Source of the DNA: Catonia carolina
Taxonomy: Eukaryota; Arthropoda; Insecta; Hemiptera; Achilidae
Direction of reading: 5' to 3'
DNA: 64,000 nt
Assembly (NCBI GenBank): GCA_035578175.1
Contig: JAQMRL010000003.1
Location: 98,749,969 to 98,813,968, forward strand
Shown here: positions 12,901 to 24,900 of the stretch, piece by piece
How positions within the stretch are numbered: the stretch's first letter is position 1
Layout of the letters: every line of letters starts with the position of its first letter
Position numbers and translations under genes: made by a program
The notes under the pieces: generated by a model
Database searches by the model: none
The model's input: the letters and a program-made list of their open reading frames with translations, nothing else
Told to the model about the DNA's origin: nothing

Positions 12901-15900
12901 CTGGTCTGTGATTAGTAGTAATATTGACGTAATTTATAAGATTCTCTATTTTCTTTATATATTTATACCATTCAACGTGACGTTTTCCTGTTAGAAACAC
13001 TCTGAGTAGTGTCCCTAATTGTTGCAGGTATCTCTCAGACATGTTAGATTGAGGGTGAAATATTGATACCATTCCTGATTTTATTCCCAAATTTGTTAAT
13101 CCCTTTTGCCAAATAATACTTGTGAATTGTTTTCCGTGGTCACTGACAATGGTCTCAGGTATTCCTACATTTTTACTTTCAGAAAAACTCACCTTATCTT
13201 TCCCTACACAAAATAAATAATTTTGAAAATCTAACTTAACTTTATTTTTGCAAAAAAAATCACATCCCAACAAAATATCAACATTCAAGCCCTTTATCAC
13301 ATAAAATGTATGAATACATGTAGTATCACCTATCTATTTTAAACTGAATTATTACTTGTCTATTTATACCAGATTTTTTCTTACCTGCTGCAGTTACTAT
13401 GGTTATAGCTTTGACTGATAATCTAGAAAAACTTTCATTCATCTCAGCCTCTAACTGTGCTAAAAACTCCTGACTAATTGCAGTAATATTGCTACCTGTA
13501 TCACACAGAACATTAAACATCCTATCCTTTATATTAATATTAATTTCAACCAATTTTATTTCTTTTTCAATTGCATTATTAATTTGTGACGATACAAAAT
13601 CACTGACAGCTGGCTTTGTTTATTTTTTAGTTAAATAAATGTAAATAGACCCAGCTGGTGAAAAGGATAAAAATTATTTTAATTTAAAAAAGAAGTAATA
13701 AACAAAGATAGGTTGCTAGGAGCTAGTAGGTTAATGTTTTTTGTAAAACAATATTTTAGTGGGGCCTGGACATTGGATGAAGGAGGAGGTCCCACGTTGA
13801 TTCTTAAAGTATAAGATAAATAATTTGATTATTGAAAAAATATATATAATTAAAAAAGTTAAAGTTGATTATAGTTTATGGAACAAGGAAGAATACCATT
13901 GAAAAATAAAGCAAATATTTGAGTTTATTTAAAAATAATATTTTGTTCTTTACAAATATGGCATCCCTTGTGGGGAACAGGTCTATAAGAATCTGTCCAA
14001 GGATCTACGTAAATAAATTTGTATAAGGAAATTGTTGTAATAAGGTATGCAAAAGACTTTATAAAAAAAAAAAAAAAAAAAAAAAATAATTATGTCACAG
14101 ACTGAGAAGAAGAGTTTAATGGATCTTCGTGTAGCGGAGTTAAAGGTGGAGCTAAGGAAACGAGATGTAGAAATCAAAGGTGTGAAAGCTGTACTTGTGG
14201 AGCGTCTTCAGAGGGCTTTAAAAGATGAAGGACATAATCCGGAGTCATATCTCTTCGAGGTTGCGTCTTCTCCAGCTGAAAAGAAGATGACTGCATCTAA
14301 AAGAAGAAAGAAAACTGATGAGGATGATGAAATTGATTCGTCGGAAAATGAAGATGATAAAGATGAAGCGGGCGATTCGTCTGAGGATGAAGAGGAGGAC
14401 GGAGCTATTGTTGACAGCGTTGATGTGGGACTGGATGCAGATGTGGTGGACACATCACATGATGAAATGGGTATGATTAGTGATAGAAATAATAATAATG
14501 GTAATCAGGACAATATAACCACGAATATGCTTCAGCAGTTAATAAATTTAATAACTCAGCAGGGTAATAGTTTGAGTGGTGAGTTAAATAAGCAGGGTAA
14601 TAGTTTGAGTGATGAGTTAAATAAGCAGGGTAATAGTTTGAGGGGTGAGTTAAATAATTTAAATAAAAGATTGGATGAACAGAATAGCAGGTTAGAAAAT
14701 AAAATAGATAAACGAGGAGAGGATATGAGTAGTAAATTAGATGAACAGGCTGAATTAATAGGAAATTTAAACAGTAAGATAGATAGAATAGAGCAAGTTA
14801 GTAAAGATTCTTTTATTGATGTAAATAAAAGGATTGATAAAATTAGGTCAGATTTCAAAAGGGATTATGAGAAAAGGATCGAGGATAACGAAATTAAGGT
14901 TAGTCTGTTAAAAAATGTTGTTGAGACTCAGACTGTTGAAATAAATGAAGAGTTTAAAAGGCAGGATGATAAATATAACAATTTAAATGGGAAAGTTGAT
15001 AGAATAGATAAAGAAATAGGCTCGAATAAAAATAGTATTCTAGAAATTAAAAGTGAGTTAGGGGAACAGGAAAAAACTATTTTAGATATGAAAGAAAAAC
15101 ATGAAATTTTGAATAACAAGATGCAAAATAATTTGGATAATTTGAAGGGTAATGTAGATAAATATGTAGAACAAAGGAATAGGGACATATTAATGACACC
15201 AAATATACGAATTTTAATATAAAAATTAATTTCAATGATAAAAATCCTATGGAGTTTATAAATATGTTAAAATATGAGATTGAGACTTATGAAGTTGAAA
15301 GCTGGAAAATAATAAAAAATATTATAAATGAAAGTTTGTTAGTAAATAAAACAGCCTCTGAATGGTGGATATTTGTTAGATCTGATATAAACAGTTTAAA
15401 CCAGTTTGTAAAAAAATTTAGGGACAAATTCTGGTCAGACAGCGTACAAAGTGTGGTCAGACAAGACTTGCAGTTTGGACGGTTTAATCACTATAGGAAT
15501 ACTAAAATGTCAACATATTTTATTTCAAAAATTAACAAAGGGAAACATTTGGAACCTGCCTTACAGGAGAAAGAATTAATAAAATTAATTAGTAGGCATT
15601 TTAATAATGCAGTAAACAGAGTAAGGGTTATTGGAAATATAAATAATGTGGATAGTTTTATACAACTTTTAGATGAAATGGAGGGAGAGCAGGTCTGGGA
15701 ACCTAATAAACATAACTTTAATAACTATAAAAATAATGATGGTCGGGATGAAGGAGGAGGTTTGTTGTATATGTAAGTGTATGTTTGTTGTGTATGTATG
15801 TATGAGGTTTGTTGTGTGTGTATGATGTTTATTTGAATGTTTATTTATTTGGTAGTTCACAGTTCCTATTTATCAATTTATTAAGTTTGTTCTATTAATT

Positions 15901-18900
15901 TTTTGTTTGGGTATGGAAGGAAAATTTTTACCTTTGATACAGTTTTGTGAATCAGTTGTTTTACTAGTTGCACCACTGGTATTATTGGTTAATTGAGTAT
16001 TATTTGAATTAAACATATTATATGTGGTGTTGTTGCTTTGTGATTCGGTATTATTTGTGTACAATAAGATGTTTTCAACTGTTCGGTTGGCCTCAGAAAA
16101 AAATTTACTGATGTATTATTTTTTAGTGAAGAGTCTGGGAAAGTATTATTTGCTGTGTTATTTTAATAATAGATTGTTGATTAGAAATAGAGGGTATTTT
16201 AGTCACTGGATTATTTGTACTCATTACATTAGAAAATGTACAAGTTTTGATTTTGTATTCAGGATTCTGTTTGCTAGAGATATCATTGCACAATTTATTA
16301 GGCATATTGCTAACAGAATTTAGGAAATTTATTACACTGTGGTTTGTGTCTGTATTGTTGCTATTCATTGAAGTGAGTAAGTTTGGGTTGTATACTCTAC
16401 TATCACTATTAGTTTTATTTTGAGGTAGACCAACAAGATCATTGGTTATTTTATTATGTTTTTGTTTGTTGCAGGATTAGATGTAGAATGAAAATTAGTA
16501 AATAATTGTAAGGCTGTTGAGCAACTTATATTTCAAACATTTCGGCCAAGTTTTATTATATTTAAATTTATCAAACAAATTCGAAATTCAAATTATAATT
16601 TTGGTTAAATTTTTCTTTGTTTTCAAAATTTAAATCGGGGGTAATTTGTGACGATACAAAATCACTGACAGCTGGCTTTGTTTATTTTTTAGTTAAATAA
16701 ATGTAAATAGACCCAGCTGGTGAAAAGGATAAAAATTATTTTAATTTAAAAAAGAAGTAATAAACAAAGATAGGTTGCTAGGAGCTAGTAGGTTAATGTT
16801 TTTTGTAAAACCATATTTTAGTGGGGCCTGGACATTGGATGAAGGAGGAGGTCCCACGTTGATTCTTAAAGTATAAGATAAATAATTTGATTATTGAAAA
16901 AATATATATAATTAAAAAAGTTAAAGTTGATTATAGTTTATGGAACAAGGAAGAATACCGTTGAAAAATAAAGCAAATATTTGAGTTTATTTAAAAATAA
17001 TATTTTGTTCTTTACAACTTTCAGTGACTAATGTCTCCTCCTGTAATAGTTCATCACTTAAATTATCATTAAATATAAAATTAATTAATTTTTCATCAAG
17101 ATTTTCTTTACAAATTTCATTTAAAGTTAAGCATTCAATCTCAGTACTGTTTTGTTTGGTTATCTTTTTATTTTTAAATTTAAGAATTTCTTTTTCAGTT
17201 TCATTGAACCCTACACCATTGTCAGACGCACGGTATAAATTTGTAATTGGTTGCTGAACTTTTTGCACGTCTGCACCTAATTTAAATGTCCATCTTCCCT
17301 GTGAACATCTGCCTGAATTTCAATTGAATTTACTTTAATGTCGGCCCTTTTGTCCTTACTTTGGTTACTTTCATATTTATTTTTATAACTATTATTTTCA
17401 CCTTTACTGTTATAATGAAACCTAGTATTTTGTCCTCTATTAGGGTAACCTCCATTATTATTATTATAATTATCTTTTCCCTGGTTATTAAATGATCGCC
17501 TGTCATTGTTATTTTTATAAGTATCCCTATTTGTATTGTATGATGGGTAATTTTTTCTATTATCATTAGATACATTTTTGTAACCCTTACTGTCAGCTCT
17601 CTCAAAACCCGAGTTCTGATTAAAAATACTCCGTTCTTTACTTTCATAACTATCTTGTATACCTTCTATTTTCTCCACCTCCCTACAAATACCTGAATTT
17701 TCTATCTCATGTAACAACTGAACAAAACTTTCTACATCATTTATACACCCAATTATCCTGGCTCTATTTATTGTATTATTAAAATGTCTACTTAATAGTT
17801 TAACTAATTCTGGTTCTAATAATCTAGGTTCTAAATATTTTGCCTTATTTATCTTATTCATAAAATAAATTGACATTCTTGTATGTTTATTATAATAATA
17901 TCTGCCAAATTGTAAATCTTGTCGTACTTCTGCTTGCCTACCATCATTCCAAAATTTTTCTTTAAACTTTTCAATAAATTTCTCCAAATTATATATTTTC
18001 TCTCTAACATATATCCACCAAGAACTACCTCCTACATTATCCATCATACTATCATTAATTATATTCTTAATTGTTTTCCAGCTTTTAATCTCATTTATTT
18101 TGATTTGATATTCAAGTGAACTAATAAATTCCATTGGATTATTATTTGAAAATTTTAATTTAATATTATTACCTACACCATCATTGTAACTACTCTTTAT
18201 GTCTCCTTGTTCTATATGTTTATTAAATTCCTTTCTTAAAAATTTTAAATCTTCAGCTACTCCTACCACAACTTTCTCATGTTCTACTAAATTACCTGTA
18301 ACCTTTCCCATAATTCCTTCTTGTTTTGTCATTTTACCCTTTATTTCTGCTAACTCCTTTTTGTTTACATTAACATCATTAACGACTTTATCTACTTTTG
18401 TATTTACTTTATTTACTTTATTATTGTATATTTTAAATTCTTCTGCTACACTAACAGCTTGATTCTCCACGGCTACTTTAAGTAAACTTACTTCATTTTC
18501 ACTACTCATTATCCTATTTTCAAAATCTTTCTTAAACTCTGATCTAACTTGCTCAATTATTTTTTAACTATCTTGTTTCATCTCCTCTTTCAACTCTTTT
18601 ATCTCTTTTTCCTGTTTATCTAATCTTTTATTTAAATCATTACTCAAACTATCTATTCTACAATTTATGTCCTCTCCCTGTTTATCTAATTTCCTACTCA
18701 TTTCTCCCTGTTCTTTTCTCTGTTCATCTATTTTTCTACTTAGATTTTCTCCCTGTTGTTCTATTTTACTAACTAATGACATAAGCTGTTTCAACATGTT
18801 TGCAGTCACATCGGTTTGACTATTATCATTATCACTATTATCATTACTCACATTTGCTGCATCACATGAGGTTTGCACCAAACCTGTTACTTGGTTAAGA

Positions 18901-21900
18901 TGAACTAGTCCTGGCAATCCTGTCTCATCTGGCTCCTTCTCTCCTGCTTCGTCTTCCTCATCTGCTCGACCCTCGTCTTCATCCTCCGATGATTCATATC
19001 TTTCACTCTGCTCACCTTTTCTTTTCTCTTCACATGTAGTTGGAGTTTGATTCCTTTCTGCTGCTGGAGAAACAATCTCGAATAGATACGAGTCTGGATC
19101 CTGGCCTTCCTCAACTAAAATCCTATGTAGTCGTTCCATAAGTATTGCTTTTACACCTTTTCCTTGTATATTACGTTTTCTAAGTTCCTGTTTCAAATCT
19201 GCGACACGAAGATCTATCAGTTTTTTGTAGTCAGCTTCCGACATGTCTTCTGTTTTAAAATTATAAATATTACATGTATTTCTTTTACATTTTCGTCTCT
19301 ATTTAATTTTACGGATTCTTCTTTAAATTATCGTTTAAATTCTTCCCCTCAATCGGGTTGCCAAATTTTGCTGTGATTAAATAGATTCAATATTGTTGAA
19401 CAAATTCTCTTTATTAATTTAGACTATTCTCACAACATTATCGTTAGTGTTTATTTTTTTTTATGTGTTTTAAAATTATTACTTATACATTTTATCTATT
19501 TTAACAAAAACGTGTCCCATAAGTTTTAGATTACTGTTTTTTAAATGTCATTTTAGTTTACACTGTCCTGTCTTTAATTGTATATTTTAAATTAAACTTT
19601 TTATTTGTCATGTGGCCCGTCCATCTTCTTCGACGTTCGGAACCACACTCCCTCTTCTTTACAAAATCCTCACTTCTTATTTTTTATAGTTTCCTAGCAA
19701 CCATATAAATAACTCTTTTAAATATTTTCTGATAATATAAATTAAATAATTTTTAAAGTATTTATTTTTCAATCAGCTGGAGTTTGTTTATACTCTCGAC
19801 CAGAGCAAACATAAACAGATTTATCTGTGACTCGTTTTCGAATCGTTACAATCGAGTAAGGGCTAAGCTTAACTTTGTATGAGACACTGAGATGGAGCCT
19901 CAACCCCGATAAGGCTGTCCCAATGGCTGATGGAAAACGTCCTGTAGATATGCAGGCAGTTACGAATAAGGCATATCCAAAAAAGTACCCGCGTATCAAC
20001 TGAGGTGAAAACTGGTCAACGGTCTTCACGGCGGAGATGGAGGATTCCTAATGGCGTGAAGGACAGAAGAGCCTAGGGAGTCAACCCAAATAAAATCCAG
20101 GGCAATTGAGCCCGGAAAATGGTCAACGGTCTCGAAGGCAGAGGAAGAATTTTCCGAACGGTGGAGAGGGTGAACAAACCTGGGAGGTGGGTCTCCAAAT
20201 GAAACCTAGGGCCCATCTAGAGGCTCTAAGGTGGCAGCCCCACCACTGGACTACCCAGTGCAGGGCTCATAACTTGGCCTGGGGAAAACTTTACTGGCAA
20301 GCATCGGAAGATAGCCTTGGATCAGGATTATACTTATTTTGTGAGATAAATAAATCTCAATACTATCCAGAAAATAGGTGAAGAGGCTCGTCATCTACTT
20401 CACCTGAATAGCCGCTGCTGTTGTGAAGAGAATATTGGCTTTTGATTCACGTTCCCAAGTTTTTGTTTTGCAATGATAGTATTCTAGAGAGCTCTTCCTT
20501 AAAAGCTTTCTTTAAAAGCCCTCTTTGTCAAACTAAGTTGCTAAGAAACTGAAACTACTGAAAACTCTTTCCTTTATATGCCTGTGCTCATTTCCTAGAA
20601 CAAGTCATCGAAAGACCTGTAGTTTTGATAAGATAAGTTAGTGGACAATGTCGTATTGCCTTCAGTTGGTAAAGTGAAACTGGTTAGCCATGTTTTAGGA
20701 TATTATGTTTATGTCATTCAGTATGGTGTAATATTTACTGAGACTAATTTATTAAAGTTTGATAATAAGAATTTAATTTAAATCTTAAATACAAAATGTT
20801 TAATGTACTACCTTCTTCATTTACAGGTTGCACTAATTAAATTATTTGAGTTGTACACTGTTGAAGATTTACCATTGCAGTATAAAGTTATTAAAAATAG
20901 CTTAACTAAAAGCATAAAACAAGGTACTGCTGTACGTAACGCACCAAAACTTATGTCTGATTTTTATTTCAATGTGTTTCATCAAATTAAACATTTTTCA
21001 CTAAAGGTAAATAAAATTTTGAAGAACTAACAAAAAGTAGAGCTTCGGCCCTTTTTCTGTCTTCAGATTGTAAAGGAAATTACTTCTTATATTAACTAAC
21101 TGATTAAAATTTTTTGTTTTTTATATTTTAATATAAAAATTTATTAGTATAAATCAGATTATTGGCATTACATAGGGGTAATTAAATTTGGTATTTGATA
21201 ACATAAAACATCAAATGTACTGAGACACGGTGAACAAAATCTCTGTATTGTTGTTTACAACTAAAGCCAAAAAGCTGATTTGAATCTCTAAAGGCTTTAT
21301 TAAGTAAAACGAGTAGTGAGTTGGTTTACCATTGTTTTCTTGTGTTGAGTGGAAAAGTATGCTTATCAGCATACCAGGCCCTCTGAAAAGCATCTACTTT
21401 CCACCCTGCAAATGACACCTTCACTTCATTCACCACAGGGTCTGGTTGTATAATGATAAAATTCATTACTCTCAGAGGAGATAACTGTGACTAGTGTTCT
21501 TTTACACCTCTACCTCTTCTGTTCTTAAATACTTCAATCATATAATATGACTGGACATGTAATAAGAAACAGCACTATTTTTTGAGCCCTGGAACTAGCA
21601 GATCGATTGCAAATAATTTAACACTCCAACTGCCTCTTATGAGCAAAAGAACAAAATCTACTGAGTAAATAAAACATGTGTGGTAAAACAAAATGCTTTA
21701 ACATCGATGATTTATTTAACGTCGCATCAACTGCAACGGTCATTAGCGACTATGTTGGGGTGTAACTTTGTACAATGGAGAATGAAATGAATTTTTGTAA
21801 CGTATGAAAATATGCCGTGCCTGAGTGGGATTCAAACCCACGACCGCGTGGTGAGAGGCGAGGACATTACCAACTATGCCAATGCAGCCGGCAAAATGCT

Positions 21901-24900
21901 TTTATATTAGACACATCTACCAGTTGAAGAAACTGGGAAGTATTTTCTTTATGTACAATTTTTTTCTAGTCATAACTGCCTTAGAGAAATATCATATGGG
22001 TGGTTTCCTATTAGCCCAGTAGTTCTTTGAAATTTTTGAACAAATTTTTATTCTTCCTCTTTCATTGTTTAAAGGAGTTTCTGTCAGTTCATAAGCTTTC
22101 TGTTTGTTGAGGGGAATCGTTTCTTTCTTGAGTTTGCCTTTTTATCTATCCATTCCTTTCAATTACCACAGGAAATCTGTGCATTCTGTCTGTTTTTGTC
22201 CATTTGTATCTTGAGTACTAGGAATTTTATTCTCTTCTTTATAATTTTGTGTTTTAAAAATCATTTTGCAAGATTTAATCACAATTACTTTTCGATAATA
22301 ATGTAGACTTCTATCCTTCCCACATTTCTTTTCAATCTTTTGTCTTTTCTGGCTTTCCTTTCTTTTCAATAAGCCTTCATTTTATTGAATTTTCTTTTTT
22401 TAGCTTCTTTTCTTGTCTTTTTCTTTGGTATTTTTCCTTCTCTTGAAAGATCTTTTTAGTTTATTTCTAACCACATCAACATCTTATAGTGACTACTTTT
22501 GGTTAAGGAATAGTGGGTTTGATGTGTAATAATTTTGCAGACTCTGGTTGGGAATCAAACCCCTGGACCTACAACGTTGCCAGCAGTAGTATGCATGCAT
22601 TGATGTACTGTGTTTATATTTCATCTGAAGATGAATACTGATGAGAGCTCACTTGATTGCTAGTGTAAGGAATTCGGTTGGAGAGGATTATTTGGTTGGT
22701 TGGAGATTGTTTGGTTAGAGAGGTTGATAGAGAATTGTTTATACAATTCCACTCCAGTTACAACTTAGTAGTAGTAATAATAATACCATTAGTATTACTA
22801 ATAATGTTCTATAAATATTAGTTACAAATCATTTCGAATGAATACTGTATTACCAAAATATTTTATTAGTTTTTAAACTAATAATATTTTTAAATATTTT
22901 ATTAATATAATACTACAGATTATTATTCGTGGTTTTTCTTTTATCTTTTGAGACCGCAGTGGATCACTGGAGTCAATTTCTGGGCACTCTTCAGGTTCTT
23001 TTCTTTGATTTTCCTCCAGTATTCTTTCATTCTGGCAGATCTTTGCCTTTCTGCTTCTGAAAAGATCACTTTCCTGCTTCCTCTTTTAAGTACTTTTCCT
23101 TGGAATCTAATATTTTTATCTTTTAATAGTTTCAGCTGTTGGGTTTTATTTTCTAGATCTTCGAAGGTGATGCTTAATTCTTCCATATCTTTATTTTAAT
23201 TATTCGTGGTTTATTACAATAATTAAAATAAAAAATTAGTTCTTAATATTTTCTACAGAGTTTTATGAGGGCTATTCAGAAAGTAGGGAATGTTTTGTAA
23301 ATAAACAAAGACTATGTAAAAGAAAAATTTTTTATTATATACATCTGAAAGAGTGAATAAAATACTACTTTTCTACATAGTCACCAAGCAAATTGAGGCA
23401 CTTGTCATAGCGGTGGACAAGCTTCAAAATTCCTTCGTCATAGAAATCCGCCGCCTGCGACCGTAGCCACTCAGTGACGCGCGCCTGGAGTTTCTCGTCG
23501 TCGTCGAAGCGCTGTGTTGCTAGCCAGTTCTTCATTCTTGGAAACAAGTGAAAATCACTCGGTGCAAGATCAGGACTATAGGGTGGATGAGGGAAAACCT
23601 CCCATTTGAATGAATCAAGGAGTTCTTTTGTGCGGTTTGCCGTGCAAACCGCACAAAAATCAGCAAGGAAGATTATGGCTACTGTGTTTTGGGACAGGCA
23701 AGGTGTGCTGCTCATTGACTTTCTCGAGCGTGGTGCAACAATAAACTCTGATCGGTACTGCCAAACATTGCGCAACCTTAGGAGAGCAGTTCAAAACAAA
23801 CGCCGAGGAAAGTTGTCGTCAAAAATTTTGTTTCTTCATGACAATGCCCGACCTCACACGGCAAACTGCACAAAAGAACTCCTTGATTCACTCAAATGGG
23901 AGGTTTTCCCTCATCCACCCTATAGTCCTGATCTTGCACCGAGTGATTTTCACTTGTTTCCAAGAATGAAGAACTGGCTAGCAACACAGCGCTTCGACGA
24001 CGACGAGGAACTCCGGGCGCGCGTCACTGAGTGGCTGTGGTCGCAGGTGGCGGATTTCTATGACGAAGGAATTTTGAAGCTTGTCCACCGCTATGACAAG
24101 TGCCTCAATTTGCTTGGTGACTATGTAGAAAAGTAGTATTTTAGTCACTCTTTCAGATGTATATAATAACAATTTTTCTTTTACATAGTTTTTGTTTATT
24201 TACAAAACGTTCCCTACTTTCTGAATAGCCCTCGTATATCAGTTTGTTTATAAATAGACATGCTAGAGTCTAATATCTTAATGTAATAATTTATCATGCC
24301 GGCTACGGCGGTGCAGAGGTAGAATGTTCTTGCCTTTCACGCCACAGTCGTGGGTTCAAGTCCTAGATGGTAAGTCATTTTATTTTATACAAAAATTTAT
24401 CCTCATCATCTCCCCGCAAGTCAACTAAAAATATTAACCTAACAGAGTACAACTAACTAAACAGTATGTATTCTATAACATACAATAACTAGATTAACAA
24501 CTCCACGAATGGTTAACAACTATAATGAATGGTCTCACTCTTAACACCTGAAAAATATGAAAAGTAAATATTTTCAGAATGTACAGTACACATGTTGCCA
24601 TGTGGATTTAAAGCAACTGTTGCTATGGCAACATCACGTCTCACTGCCGACTACTTGTCACCAGTCCTCCTTGCCCTTCATCCTGCACTAGCAAACAAGT
24701 CAGCTCCCAACTGTACATGATTTTCGAAAGAATTAACTGACTTTTTAATCTAGTGAGAGTCATATATTTTGTATTTTTTTTTATTTAACGTCGCATCAAC
24801 TGCAACAGTCATTAGCGACGACGTTGGGGTGGAACTTTATGCAATGTACGATGAAATGATTTTTTGTAACGTATGAAAATATGCCGTGCCTGAGTGGGAT

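Larger units (their letters stand above)
13585..17016 (+). mobile_element. nested non-autonomous Gypsy-like LTR element (inner)
   Basis: LTRs 13585-13954 and 16647-17016 (370 bp, TGTGAC...TTTACA, about two differences). Flanks AATT (13581-13584) and ACTT (17017-17020) fit a 4-bp target duplication with one change. It has a SAP-domain gag but no recognisable protease, reverse transcriptase or integrase, so it needs help in trans. The sequence before its 3' LTR and the TGTRACGATWCRAAA LTR start resemble the outer element, so they are relatives. Confidence 0.88.
11229..19850 (-). mobile_element. Gypsy-like LTR retrotransposon (outer), internally deleted, host of a nested insertion
   Basis: Direct terminal repeats of 494 and 482 bp (TG...CA) flanked by the 4-bp duplication ATCG (11225-11228, 19851-19854). 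Coding order on the minus strand is gag (SAP domain), protease, integrase, 3' LTR. Reverse transcriptase and RNase H are missing: protease runs straight into mid-integrase at about 13150-13190. A second element in opposite orientation (13585-17016) splits its pol frame. Candidate primer site starts TGG at 19363; a purine tract (a run of about a dozen G on this strand) precedes the 3' LTR near 11727-11738. Confidence 0.88.

Noticed and set aside
12639..12911. 90-codon plus-strand hydrophobic ORF as a membrane protein
   Set aside because: It is the antisense of the integrase region; the Phe/Leu-rich translation comes from Lys/Glu-rich coding on the other strand.
14062..14088. LINE insertion signalled by the A run
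   Set aside because: The run lies in the inner LTR element's leader just before gag, with no target duplication around it.
24296..24370. functional tRNA-Gly gene
   Set aside because: A and B boxes fit, but the acceptor stem and anticodon arm do not pair, and a SINE-like tail follows.
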